DNA of 64,000 nt, taken from the NCBI RefSeq assembly GCF_014203855.1, contig NZ_JACHJV010000004.1, positions 1-64,000 of the forward strand, in the 5' to 3' direction. The stretch is from Kitasatospora kifunensis (GTDB lineage: Bacteria > Actinomycetota > Actinomycetes > Streptomycetales > Streptomycetaceae). The position numbers and the translations under genes were made by a program. Shown here piece by piece: positions 15,615-24,245 of this stretch (within the stretch, counting starts at the first letter, position 1; every line of letters starts with the position of its first letter). The notes beneath the pieces are model-generated. The model made no database searches. It saw nothing but the letters and a program-made list of their open reading frames with translations, and was not told the DNA's origin.

Positions 15615-17261
15615 GTGGTGAGCACCCCTGCGCGCGGCACGAACCCCGCGGTGGACGAGGACGGCCGACCCTACGTGGACTTCGCGCCGGCGGTGCTCGG
15701 ATGGGACGGCTGGACGTGCGCGGACTGCACCACCTGCACCACCTTCGGCGCGGCCTGCGCCGACTGCCGGGCCTGCTCCGACTTCGCCTTCCCCTACCCC
15801 CCGCACTGGGCCCGCGACTGGGCCGAGGGCGAGCCGGAGCGCGGCGTCGAGATCTTCGGCGGCCCGGGCGGGATGTCCGCCGGGCGGGAGCTGGTCGACA
15901 ACAGCGGCGACTGGGTGCTGGTCGAGTTCAACGAGCACGCCGCGGCCACCGCCCGGGCGGCCGGTCACTACGTGATCGAGACCGACGTCCGCACCCTGGA
16001 CCCGCGCCACCCGGCCCTGCGCGGCGTGCGCCGCTTCCACGGCTCCCCGCCATGCCAGACCCTCTCCAGCAGCGGTCTGCGCTCGGGCTGGAACGCGGAG
16101 GAGATCGGCGAACTCCAGTCGATCATGTGGCAGGCATCGGAGGCGTTCGGCTTCTTGGAGGTCGACGACCTCTGCTCGCTGTACGGCGGCCCCCACACCT
16201 ACTTCGGTGACGTCCTGGACGACGCGGACGAGGACGAGTGGGACCACGGCCTGTGCGGCGGCGGCCTCCTCCCGCCCTGCATGACCCCCGCCGACTTCCG
16301 CAAGTGGGCCGCCTCCGTGGTCTCCGACGAGCGCACCGCGCTGATGGCTGAGATGCTGATCTGGCCGATGTGCCTGGTGCAGATCGGCGCCCCGCTGGTG
16401 TCCATCACCATGGAGCAGAGCGCCAACCTGCTCCGCCAGTGCCCGGCCCTGGCCGAGGCCATCCAGGCCGAGATCACCAGCGTCGAGGGCTTCGGCTGGG
16501 CGTGGTGCTCCTGGCAGATCGCGGACGCCGCCGACTACGGCGCGGCCACCCACCGCGAGCGCGCGTGGATGGTCGCCACCCGCCACGAGGAGCCGCGCTA
16601 CGCGGACCACGTGGACGGCGAAGAGGCGGCCCGGGCGATGTGGTCCCAGATCCTCCGCCGCACCGGCCGCCTGCCGGACTGGGCGCCGGAGCTTGGCCGC
16701 CGGATCGACCCGTACCAGGGCCGCCCCGCCCTGCCGACGGTGACCGTCGCCGACGCGCTGGACCTCCCGAAGGACTGGTGGGCCGACACCCGCGGCAAGC
16801 GTGGAGTGGACCCCGCCACCGGCAAGCCCAAGGGCGGCGGGAGCTTCCGGCTGGACGCGGTCGGCCCGTGCGTCACCACCCCCTGGTACGCCATGAAGTT
16901 CCGCCCGGCCCACGTCCCGCAGGGCGAGGGCTCCGCGGGGGTCACCATCCCCCAGCTGGGCCTTCTGGTCGGATTCCGCCCCACCTACCCCTGGACCTAC
17001 ATCCCCGCCCGGGAAGGCGCCCGGGGCATCCGGAACCTGGCGCAACTGACCGCCGACCCGGTGAGCCCGTTCATCGGCGCGGCCATCTCCGCCGCCGTCC
17101 AGGGCCGAGACTGGTACGACCCGACAGCCGCCTACCAGGCGGAGCTGTACCGCCTGGACACCACGACCCCGGCGGCGGCCGAGCCCGCTATCCCGGCGCA
17201 GCGCACAGTGCGGGCCGAGCGCTCGGAGGTCAGCCAGCTGGAGCTGTTCTCCTTCGCCTGA
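15615..17261 (+). CDS. C5-cytosine DNA methyltransferase
   Basis: The 548-residue protein carries the order of C5-methyltransferase motifs: motif I IFGGPGGMSAG (about residues 80-90), motif II VEFNEHAA (103-110), motif IV GSPPCQ with the catalytic Cys147, a divergent motif VI MEQSAN (ENV replaced), motif VIII THRERAWMVATR and a motif X-like FIGAAISAAV. A Cys-rich N-terminal patch (CADCTTCTTFGAACADCRAC) may bind zinc, and an acidic insertion follows motif IV. It should methylate cytosine in DNA; the target site cannot be read. GTG 15615 follows AAGGA; GTG 15618 is equivalent, and ATG 15534 would add 27 residues. An HNH gene follows. Confidence 0.8.
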   Translation: MVSTPARGTNPAVDEDGRPYVDFAPAVLGWDGWTCADCTTCTTFGAACADCRACSDFAFPYPPHWARDWAEGEPERGVEIFGGPGGMSAGRELVDNSGDWVLVEFNEHAAATARAAGHYVIETDVRTLDPRHPALRGVRRFHGSPPCQTLSSSGLRSGWNAEEIGELQSIMWQASEAFGFLEVDDLCSLYGGPHTYFGDVLDDADEDEWDHGLCGGGLLPPCMTPADFRKWAASVVSDERTALMAEMLIWPMCLVQIGAPLVSITMEQSANLLRQCPALAEAIQAEITSVEGFGWAWCSWQIADAADYGAATHRERAWMVATRHEEPRYADHVDGEEAARAMWSQILRRTGRLPDWAPELGRRIDPYQGRPALPTVTVADALDLPKDWWADTRGKRGVDPATGKPKGGGSFRLDAVGPCVTTPWYAMKFRPAHVPQGEGSAGVTIPQLGLLVGFRPTYPWTYIPAREGARGIRNLAQLTADPVSPFIGAAISAAVQGRDWYDPTAAYQAELYRLDTTTPAAAEPAIPAQRTVRAERSEVSQLELFSFA

Positions 17262-17273
17262 GCGAGCCAGCCA

Positions 17274-17304
17274 GCGGGCCCGGGCCACACCGGCCCGGGC
17301 CCGC
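17274..17304 (+). terminator. 13-bp perfect hairpin
   Basis: GCGGGCCCGGGCC and its complement flank ACACC, 12 bases after the methyltransferase stop. Confidence 0.65.
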
Positions 17305-17417
17305 CGCTGCCCAAGGGCCGGAGCGCCCAGGCACCGTAGAGTGACCATGATGATCACCCTGTCCGCCCGGTCTGTACGCGGCGGTGCAGGGATCGGGTCG
17401 ACTCGGGGGAGGGGCCG

Positions 17418-18035
17418 GTGGGAGAGGCGGCGGACAGGGCGTGGGCGAGGGTCCGCGACCGGGTGGTCGAAGTTCCGCACGGGTGCTTCTACTGGGTGCA
17501 CGGGGCGCTGACGAGCGACGGCTACGCGAAGATGAGCGTCACTGTCGGAGGCATCGAACGGACCGTGCGCGTGCACCGCTGGTTGGTCGAGCAGGTGCAC
17601 GGCCCCGACCCGCTGCCTGGCCATCTCGTCGCGGCTCATCTGTGCAACGAGTCGATCTGTCTCAACGTCCGTGAGCACCTTCGGCCGATCAGCCAGTCGA
17701 GCAACATGAGGCAGATGGCGGCCCAGGGCCGGAGTGCCGGTCGGGCCCATGTCGGGTGGGCGGACACGCGAGGTCAGCTCGGCCGGGCGACGGCGATCCA
17801 GACCGCGTTGAAGGACGGCCTCGACCTCGATCGGCTGGCCGCGGCGATGCGCGAAGGCGACCTGAGGCCGCTGGTGCGGGCGGCCCTGGCGGATGGGTAC
17901 GACGCGGCGGCCTACCTCGCGGCGGTGGAGGCCAGCCAGAGCATCCCGGGGCAGCTGAGCCTGCCTCTCGCGGGCGGACCAGAGAGGGGCCGGGAGGCCG
18001 AGCAAGCCCCACCGGAGCAGCTGAGCATCTTCTGA
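17418..18035 (+). CDS. HNH endonuclease-like protein
   Basis: The 205-residue protein has a beta-beta-alpha-metal (HNH_3-like) core: H53 in VHRW, then H74, C76, C81, N83 and H87 in AHLCNESICLNVREHL, followed by a basic SQSSNMRQM. Such domains cut DNA and occur in homing endonucleases and restriction enzymes. The C-terminal 100 residues are helical and end in a short Leu/Phe tail. GTG 17418 has GGAGG 5 bases upstream. It follows the C5-methyltransferase in the same direction, so it could be the nuclease of a restriction-modification pair, or a free homing-type enzyme. A perfect palindrome follows the stop. Confidence 0.7.
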   Translation: MGEAADRAWARVRDRVVEVPHGCFYWVHGALTSDGYAKMSVTVGGIERTVRVHRWLVEQVHGPDPLPGHLVAAHLCNESICLNVREHLRPISQSSNMRQMAAQGRSAGRAHVGWADTRGQLGRATAIQTALKDGLDLDRLAAAMREGDLRPLVRAALADGYDAAAYLAAVEASQSIPGQLSLPLAGGPERGREAEQAPPEQLSIF

Positions 18036-18083
18036 AAGTGGGTGTGGGGCGGGAGGTGATCACCTCCCGCCCCACACCCACTT
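18036..18083. terminator. perfect 48-bp palindrome, bidirectional terminator
   Basis: The 48 bases are an exact palindrome centred between 18059 and 18060 with no loop (arms start AAGTGGGTGTGG). It lies between two convergent genes, so it should end transcription from both sides. Confidence 0.75.
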
Positions 18084-18089
18084 CGCACC

Positions 18090-18620
18090 TCAGGCCGGTA
18101 CGCCTGGCGGTTGGGTCGCACTCGCGTCGTCCGGCGAACCGGCCTGCTCGGGTAGCTGGCCTGCCGCTGGCGCGCCGCTCTCCGCGCTGTCATTTCCAGC
18201 GTTCTCTGGTGCTGCCTCGGGAACCGGCCCCTCGGCCTGCTCGGCTGCACCGGAGGTGTCCGAAGTGGCCTTGGCAGCGGCTGCGGACTTCGCCGTCTTC
18301 CGTGCCGCTGTCGCCGCCGCAACGGGCACGCCGAGCCGGACCGATGCCTCCTGAGCCGACCTCAGCACGCCGACCCGGCCCACGATCGCAGTGGCCTTCT
18401 CCTCCAGCTCGGCGACCTCCGACTCCAGATCAGCCCTGATCTGCGCGATCCGCTTCTCGGCGTCCTCCCTGGCCTTGGCTGCCTCCTCCTGGACGAAGAA
18501 GAATTCTGTCGCCAGGTCTTCCAGCTGCTCCTCCTCCTTGCGGATCTCGGCTGTGCGCAGCCGTGCTTCCTCTCGGGCACGTGTCAGCCGTGCCTGACGC
18601 GAGTCCGTGCGTGCCGCCAT
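18090..18620 (-). CDS. coiled-coil protein next to oriT-like region
   Basis: The 176-residue protein is a long charged coiled coil over residues 8-85 (heptads with EEARLRTAEIRKEEEQLEDL) followed by an Ala/Pro/Gly-rich, flexible tail. GGGAG lies 6 bases before the ATG at 18620. It is transcribed away from the inverted repeats and the relaxase, the place where relaxosome accessory proteins are often coded. A DNA-binding or relaxase-partner role is inferred only from this place and the coiled coil. Confidence 0.65.
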   Translation of the reverse strand: MAARTDSRQARLTRAREEARLRTAEIRKEEEQLEDLATEFFFVQEEAAKAREDAEKRIAQIRADLESEVAELEEKATAIVGRVGVLRSAQEASVRLGVPVAAATAARKTAKSAAAAKATSDTSGAAEQAEGPVPEAAPENAGNDSAESGAPAAGQLPEQAGSPDDASATQPPGVPA

Positions 18621-18772
18621 GAGCTCTCCCGTAGTCGGTGATCAACTGGCCTCATTGTGGCCCATGGTCACGGCACCGGGGCCGAATTCAACAGCCTGGC
18701 GTCCCAGAGCGGACTGCGGCACGGCGCGGGTGAGGCCGCGGTCGGCCGGCGCCAGCGGTCCGGCTGAGGCCC

Positions 18773-18821
18773 GGCGGTTATCCACAGCGGTGCTCACCGA
18801 GCACCGCTGTGGATAACCGCC
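18773..18821. repeat. 23-bp perfect inverted repeat with TTATCCACA words
   Basis: Arms 18773-18795 and 18799-18821 are exact complements around ACC. Each arm includes TTATCCACA (18778-18786 and, reversed, 18808-18816), the classical DnaA-box word. Confidence 0.75.
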
Positions 18822-18824
18822 ATC

Positions 18825-18926
18825 AGAGATGTCACCAGTTGATCTTGATCGGATCCCGACGCCGCGGATCGTCGTCCCTCCTCCCGCTGCGACCGCTCCC
18901 CGACCAAGATCAACTGGTGACATCTC
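18825..18926. repeat. 28-bp inverted repeat, oriT arms
   Basis: AGAGATGTCACCAGTTGATC and 8 further bases at 18825-18852 are matched in reverse complement at 18899-18926 with one mismatch. The distal arm ends 33 bases before the relaxase ATG. Confidence 0.75.
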
Positions 18927-18959
18927 TTGCATTATGAATGTTCCAGGTAGGATGCGCGC
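18927..18959 (+). promoter_or_regulatory. leaderless promoter of the relaxase gene
   Basis: TAGGAT at 18948-18953 is a good actinomycete -10 box with a TTGCAT-like -35 at 18927-18932. The ATG begins 6 bases after the -10 box and there is no ribosome-binding site, so the mRNA is probably leaderless. The distal arm of the oriT-like repeat abuts the -35 region, which would allow autoregulation. Confidence 0.6.
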
Positions 18960-21900
18960 ATGATGACCGTTCACAAGCTCAGCGCTGGTGACGGTTACAC
19001 GTACTATCTTCGCGAGACTGTGAGCTCAGATTCCCCTCGCGAAGCGGGCACGAAGCTCGGCGACTACTACCTCGCCAGCGGCAACCCGCCCGGCGTCTGG
19101 ATGGGCGGCGGTGCAGCTCTCCTAGGCGTCTCCGGAACGGTCACCGAGGCACAGATGCGAGCCCTCTACGGAGAGGGTCTGCACCCCGAAGCGGACGCGA
19201 TCATCGCCGAGCGGATCGCGGCCGGAGACACCGCCAAGCAGGCAGTCAGGCACGCCAAGCTCGGCCGCTCCTACTACCGCTACAAGATGCCCGACACCCC
19301 GTTCGCCCGCCTGCTCACCGAGGAGCTGGAGACCTTCGCGCGCCGCAGCCGACGCGAACCGAGCCCGCAGGAGCGCGCCACCCTCCGCGGCAAGGCCGCC
19401 GCGGTGGCGTTCCGGATCGAGCACGGACGCGGCCCGCAGGACAAGGAAGAACTCGGCCGGTTCATCACCGCCCAGGAGAAGGCCGAGCGCACAGCGGTCG
19501 CCGGCTTCGACGCGGTCTTCGGCAGCAAGGAGCTCTCCCTGCTCATGGCCTACGGCGATCAGGCGGTGCGCCAGATCGCCATCGAGGCACACGAGCAGGC
19601 CATCGCGGAGACCCTTCAGTGGCTGGAGAAGAACGCGGCCGCCACGCGCACCGGCGTCAACGGCGTGGCCCAGGTCGACGCGCTCGGCGGCCTGGTCGCC
19701 ACGCGCTTTCGGCACTGGGATTCGAGGAATGGCGACCCCTTCCTCCACGACCACGTCGTCATCAGCACGAAGGTCTGCGGACCCGACGGGAAGTGGCGGT
19801 CCCTGGATGGCCAGCTGTTCCTCGCCCAGACCGTGAGCGCCTCCGAGCTGTACAACCAGCGCTCCATCGAGATCGTCTGCGAGCGGCTCGGGCTGCGCGC
19901 GGCGCCGCGCGAAGTGACCCCCGGCAAGCGTCCCGTCATGAGCATCGCGGGCCTGGGCGAAGACCTCATCGAGGCCGCCTCCACCCGCTCCGTCGACATC
20001 AAGGAGCGGCTGGTCGACCTGGTCAACGCCTACCGTGAGACGCACGGCAAAGAGCCGTCCGTGAGGACGATGCACGCCCTCTCACGGCAGGCCACGCTTG
20101 CGGGACGGCCGGAGAAGAAGAGCGCGAAGCCCCTCCCGGAACTGCTGCAGAACTGGCGTCAGAACGCCGTCGGCCGCTTCGGATCCGACCGCATCGACAG
20201 CCTCCTGCGCGACCTTCGCGCCGCCGGAGCCGGCGTCAAGCCGAGCGCGGAAGCCGTGCCGCACCTCGACCTCGACCAGGCCGCCAAGACGGTGGTCGAG
20301 ACGGTCGCGGAACACCGCGCCGTCTGGGGCCGGCGGCACCTGCTGGCCGAGGCGCGGCGCTGGGTCGTGCTCACTACCGGCGCCGCGGCGCCCACCGGCG
20401 ACCTCGCCGAGCGCATCACCGATCTCGCCCTCACCTCGTGCATCGACCTCACCCCGCCAGATCTGAATCCGGCGTTCGAACCGCTGCAGCGCGCGGACGG
20501 ATCCTCCATCTACCGGCGCCGCGAGAGCGAGCTCTACACCTCGCCCGAGGTCCTCGCAGCCGAGGACTGCATCGCCGCGGCCGCCGACACCAAGGTCATC
20601 CCGGTGGCCAGCCTTGACGACTTCCACCGGGCCGAAGAGGCCTACCGCCAGGCCAACCCCGACAAGCCCCTCGATGCCGGACAGCGCGCACTCGCGCTCG
20701 CCTTCGCCACCGGCGAATACCTCGCCTCGGGCGGTATCGGCCCGGCCGGCGCGGGCAAGACGACGGCGATGAGACTGGCCGCCGACGCCGTGCGGGAAGC
20801 GGGCGGCCGAGTCATCGGGCTGGGCCCCTCAGCGCGCTCAGCCGCGGTCCTTGCCGAGGACATCAAGGGGAGCGGCTCCACGCTGCACGACTGGCTGGCG
20901 ATGCGTCAGCGCGCCAGCGAAGGCGGCCGGATCCCCGCCGCGTACGAGCTCCGCCCCGGCGACATGGTCGTCATCGACGAGGCCGGCATGGCGGGCAGCC
21001 TGCGCGTCGCCAACGTCATCAACGAAGCCGTCGAAGCAGGCGCGGTAGTCCGCCTGGTCGGCGACCCCTGGCAGCTGTCCTCCGTCGAGTCCGGCGGCGC
21101 TCTGCGCTGGCTCGACTTCCTGGGTAAGACCATCCACCTGGAGAGCCTGCACCGCTTCCGGACCACCGGCGAGGGAGCGGCCTCGCTGCTCCTGCGCCAC
21201 GGCGAACCGGACAAGGTCTGGCGCTGGTACCTGCGCAACCAGCGCATCGTCTCCGGCGACCAGGAGCAGATGCTGCACGAGGTCTTCCGGGCCTGGCAGA
21301 GCGACGTCGACGCTGGCCGCAAGAGCCTGATGATGGCCGACAACGCGGACACCGTCACCCAGCTCAACCTCCTCGCCCAGGCGCACCGGGCCGCCGCTGG
21401 ACTCCTCGACTTCACCGCCGCGGTGAACCTGCGCGACGGCAGTCAGGCCGCCGTCGGCGACATGATCGTGACCCGCAAGAACCGGCGCCGCACGGTCCTG
21501 CTGGGCGGGAAGGACTGGCTGAAGAACGGCGACCACTGGACGATCCAGGCGATCACCGGCAACGGCGGACTGATCGTCAAGCACACCCGCCACGGCGGCC
21601 GCACCGTGCTGCCCGCCGACTACGTCAGCGCGCACGTCGAGCTCGGCTACGCGAGCACCGTGCACCGCGCCCAGGGCGTCACCGTGGACACCGCTCACGC
21701 CCTCGTCAGTCGGCGAACCTCGCGCGAGTCCGCGTACGTGGCCGCGACCCGAGGTGCCGAGACGAACCGCCTCTACGTCGCGCTCGAAGCGGGCGAGCGC
21801 ACCCGCGACGTGCTCGACGCGATCGCACGCGCTGACCGCGCCGCCCGCACCGCCCGAGAGACGATCAAGGCCGAGCAGGAGCGCGCCTGGAGCGTTGCCC

Positions 21901-24032
21901 AGCTGGCCGCCGAGTACCGCGACGTCCAGGCCCGCGCCAACTCCCTGCGCTACCAGGCCATGGCCCGCGCGGAGCTCGGCATCGCGGCAGCCTCCCTCAT
22001 CACCTCGGACGCCTGGCACTCCGTCGAGCGGGCCCTGGCCGATGCCGAGCAGGCCGGCTTCACCGCCGAACGGATCCTCACCGAGGCTTATCGCGAGCGC
22101 GGATTCAACGACGCCGACGACCGTGCCGCAGTCCTGTCCTGGCGTATCGACCACCGCGTGGAGGAGGCCACCAAGGCCCTGGAGCGGCTCGCCGACCAGG
22201 GCGAGAGCCGACCCCTGCAGAGCCTGAGCGCCGACCAGCTCGCCAGCCTCGCCGCCACCGCAGCGCAGCAGCGCACACGCGCCACACAGACCCTGCGCAC
22301 AGCCGACGACGCCGTCGCGAGCCAGCCCCGCCCCGTCGTCGCGGATGGCGTCCGGCACACCGCCTGGCCCGAGCGCCCGCACGGCCAGCTCACCCACGCC
22401 CAGCTCGCGGAGGCCATCCACTTCGCCCGCCGCGACTCCCGGCGCACCGGCGACGAGCAGAGCGCCCAGGCGCAGCGGGAGGCGGCCGCCCTGCTCGCCT
22501 CGCTCCGCCGCGAACACGACCTGCGTCGGTCGATGAGTCGGCGTGACCGGGCGCGCGAGGAGTGGCAGCGCGAGGCCGCCACCAGCGCTTCGGTCGGCGC
22601 CTCGTCGGGCGCTTCCCGCCAGCGGCCCGCTAGGACGCCGGCTCCTCAGGACGTCCGGGCTCAGTACGACCACGCGGTCCTGAGCATGCAGCGGGCCGAC
22701 GTGATCAACATGCGGATCGCGGCTGAGCTCCGCCTGCGCACGGTGCTCCCCGACAGCGCTCCGCCGACCGCCGACCACACCGGTGCGGTACCCACCTGGC
22801 TTGCCGCCGCGCCTGCGGCCGCCGACCGCCACACGCCTGCCCCGTGGCGCGAGCACCTGGGCGAACGCCGCCAGGTCATCGCGCAGCGGCTGCGGCAGGT
22901 CGGGCAGTCCCTGGCCGCGGACCCGCCGGCCTGGGCCGCGCCGCTCGGCCCGGTCCCCGACCTCGATCACCGGCTGCGCGCGCTGTGGGAGCACACCGCG
23001 GCGCTGGTTGAGGCCTGGCGCACGGCGACCGGCGTCAGCGACGCCGAGGCGGGCCTCGGTCCGTGCCCCAGCGACGAGCACCAGGCGGAGATCTGGCGCG
23101 CCCTTCAGGAGCGCGTCGATGACATCGGCCGCCGTGCCCGGGCGCTGGCGGCCGCTCGGAACCGGCCTGTCTCCGCGCCGCCCCCGGCGCCTCCGGCAGG
23201 TGACGCCCCCCGGCCCGACTCCGACTCCGAGGACACGATCCCCGGTTGGCGCGAGCGACGTCTGGGCCGCCTCACCGACGCCGAGCTCCGTCGGTTGCTG
23301 CGGCAGAACCAGCTTGCCTTGGCGGCGGCTGAGCGGACGGCGGAGGACAGCGCCGAGCAGGCGGACGAGCTGGAGATCAAGGCCGCGCCCGGCGGGGAGA
23401 TCGAGCAAGCGGTCGACGCCCTGTGGCTGCGCGTCCAGGCGATCGGCGCGCTCCCCCAGAGCGAGCAGGCCCTGCAGGTTGCCGCGACCGAGGTTGCCGC
23501 TCTCCAGGGCGAGGTCCAGCAGCTCCAGCGGATCCTCGACCAGACCGGCTCCTTCGGCCGCCCGGCCGTCCGTGGGGAGGACCGCGTCCTGTTCACCGCC
23601 CACCAGGCGGAGCTGGTCGCGCGACTGGAGCAGGCGCTGCAGCAGCAGGCCGAGGCATCGGCGCACCGGGCCGCTGTCAGTGCCGCGGCCGGCCCCGCCG
23701 GTGAGCACCCCCGGGTGCTGGCCGAGTGGCAGGCGGACGGCGGCCGGTACGCCACCGTGCTGGCGCGCCGTCAGGGCCAGCACATGGTGGCGTCCGGACG
23801 ACTGCGGGCCGAAGCAGCGGGCAGCCTGAGCACCGCAAGCAAGGTGCGCCGCCGGGTGGACGCGCTCGGTGAGGAGATGCGCACCCGTGCGGCGATGTCC
23901 CCGCAGACGCGGCAGGCCGAAGAGGTCGAGCGGGCGAGCAATGCCGGGTCGACGCCCTCTGCGGCACAGGGCGGGAACCGCGATCAGGGCCGCGGTCCGG
24001 CCGGCCCGGATCCGGCCGAGCCCGGTCGGTGA
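18960..24032 (+). CDS. MobF-family conjugative relaxase-helicase
   Basis: The 1,690-residue protein starts with a TrwC-type relaxase domain: tyrosines Y13, Y15 and Y16 for transesterification and the three-histidine metal site H252, H263, H265 (RHWDS...FLHDHVVIS). A superfamily-1 helicase follows: Walker A GPAGAGKTT at 594-602, Walker B VVIDEAG at 670-676, GDPWQL, and VHRAQGVTVD and AATRG near 910-930. Residues 950-1690 are long charged helices and linkers. It should nick one strand at oriT, stay bound to the 5' end and unwind the plasmid for transfer through the VirD4-VirB4 system downstream. It is longer than TrwC or TraI cores because of the C-terminal part. A second ATG follows at 18963. 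Confidence 0.9.
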   Translation: MMTVHKLSAGDGYTYYLRETVSSDSPREAGTKLGDYYLASGNPPGVWMGGGAALLGVSGTVTEAQMRALYGEGLHPEADAIIAERIAAGDTAKQAVRHAKLGRSYYRYKMPDTPFARLLTEELETFARRSRREPSPQERATLRGKAAAVAFRIEHGRGPQDKEELGRFITAQEKAERTAVAGFDAVFGSKELSLLMAYGDQAVRQIAIEAHEQAIAETLQWLEKNAAATRTGVNGVAQVDALGGLVATRFRHWDSRNGDPFLHDHVVISTKVCGPDGKWRSLDGQLFLAQTVSASELYNQRSIEIVCERLGLRAAPREVTPGKRPVMSIAGLGEDLIEAASTRSVDIKERLVDLVNAYRETHGKEPSVRTMHALSRQATLAGRPEKKSAKPLPELLQNWRQNAVGRFGSDRIDSLLRDLRAAGAGVKPSAEAVPHLDLDQAAKTVVETVAEHRAVWGRRHLLAEARRWVVLTTGAAAPTGDLAERITDLALTSCIDLTPPDLNPAFEPLQRADGSSIYRRRESELYTSPEVLAAEDCIAAAADTKVIPVASLDDFHRAEEAYRQANPDKPLDAGQRALALAFATGEYLASGGIGPAGAGKTTAMRLAADAVREAGGRVIGLGPSARSAAVLAEDIKGSGSTLHDWLAMRQRASEGGRIPAAYELRPGDMVVIDEAGMAGSLRVANVINEAVEAGAVVRLVGDPWQLSSVESGGALRWLDFLGKTIHLESLHRFRTTGEGAASLLLRHGEPDKVWRWYLRNQRIVSGDQEQMLHEVFRAWQSDVDAGRKSLMMADNADTVTQLNLLAQAHRAAAGLLDFTAAVNLRDGSQAAVGDMIVTRKNRRRTVLLGGKDWLKNGDHWTIQAITGNGGLIVKHTRHGGRTVLPADYVSAHVELGYASTVHRAQGVTVDTAHALVSRRTSRESAYVAATRGAETNRLYVALEAGERTRDVLDAIARADRAARTARETIKAEQERAWSVAQLAAEYRDVQARANSLRYQAMARAELGIAAASLITSDAWHSVERALADAEQAGFTAERILTEAYRERGFNDADDRAAVLSWRIDHRVEEATKALERLADQGESRPLQSLSADQLASLAATAAQQRTRATQTLRTADDAVASQPRPVVADGVRHTAWPERPHGQLTHAQLAEAIHFARRDSRRTGDEQSAQAQREAAALLASLRREHDLRRSMSRRDRAREEWQREAATSASVGASSGASRQRPARTPAPQDVRAQYDHAVLSMQRADVINMRIAAELRLRTVLPDSAPPTADHTGAVPTWLAAAPAAADRHTPAPWREHLGERRQVIAQRLRQVGQSLAADPPAWAAPLGPVPDLDHRLRALWEHTAALVEAWRTATGVSDAEAGLGPCPSDEHQAEIWRALQERVDDIGRRARALAAARNRPVSAPPPAPPAGDAPRPDSDSEDTIPGWRERRLGRLTDAELRRLLRQNQLALAAAERTAEDSAEQADELEIKAAPGGEIEQAVDALWLRVQAIGALPQSEQALQVAATEVAALQGEVQQLQRILDQTGSFGRPAVRGEDRVLFTAHQAELVARLEQALQQQAEASAHRAAVSAAAGPAGEHPRVLAEWQADGGRYATVLARRQGQHMVASGRLRAEAAGSLSTASKVRRRVDALGEEMRTRAAMSPQTRQAEEVERASNAGSTPSAAQGGNRDQGRGPAGPDPAEPGR

Positions 24033-24059
24033 CGACTCGGAAATTTCTGAGTCGTCACC
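24028..24059. terminator. 32-bp palindrome at the relaxase stop codon
   Basis: Arms GGTGACGACTCGGAAA and TTTCTGAGTCGTCACC pair with one G-T wobble, and the palindrome overlaps the TGA at 24030. A closely related perfect palindrome lies at 41113 on the far side of the giant gene. A terminator is the simplest reading; a protein site is the other. Confidence 0.6.
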
Positions 24060-24186
24060 AGCGCCGGTCGGCTGTGCCGAGCGTCGCGCTGGCAGATTCG
24101 AGAACGATTCGTGGGCATCCCGGAATTGGCATGTCCTCTGACCAGCGCAGCCGTCAGTCAATTCGCCCCCGTTAATCCTGTGATCT

Positions 24187-24211
24187 GTGATCGTTCGCGT
24201 GGCACGATCAC
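24187..24211. promoter_or_regulatory. operator-like inverted repeat before the giant gene
   Basis: GTGATCGT (24187-24194) and ACGATCAC (24204-24211) are exact complements with a 9-base gap, 35 bases before the ATG 24246. Confidence 0.45.
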
Positions 24212-24245
24212 TTGATTGATGCACAGCACGGGGGAGCGGCCGTCC

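Larger units (their letters stand above)
18621..18959. other. oriT-like region with nested inverted repeats
   Basis: The 339 bases between the coiled-coil gene and the relaxase gene hold two large inverted repeats side by side: a 23-bp perfect hairpin (18773-18821) and 28-bp arms with one mismatch (18825-18852 and 18899-18926) around 46 bases. A partial third copy of the arm word GATCAACTGG is at 18640-18649. MobF relaxases usually nick near such repeats beside their own gene, so this is the likely transfer origin; the nick site is not identified. The same repeats may also be relaxase-gene operators. Confidence 0.6.

Noticed and set aside
18778..18816. TTATCCACA pair as a replication origin
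   Set aside because: Only two DnaA-box words exist, both inside a perfect hairpin beside the relaxase gene; a real DnaA-dependent origin would have more boxes and an AT-rich unwinding zone.
20838..24224. Open frame of 1,128 codons on the minus strand opposite the relaxase gene
   Set aside because: It mirrors the plus-strand gene codon for codon, a common effect of very high GC3, and its product is low-complexity without motifs. The same applies to minus-strand frames at 31446-34082, 34140-36299 and 37041-41264 opposite the giant gene.
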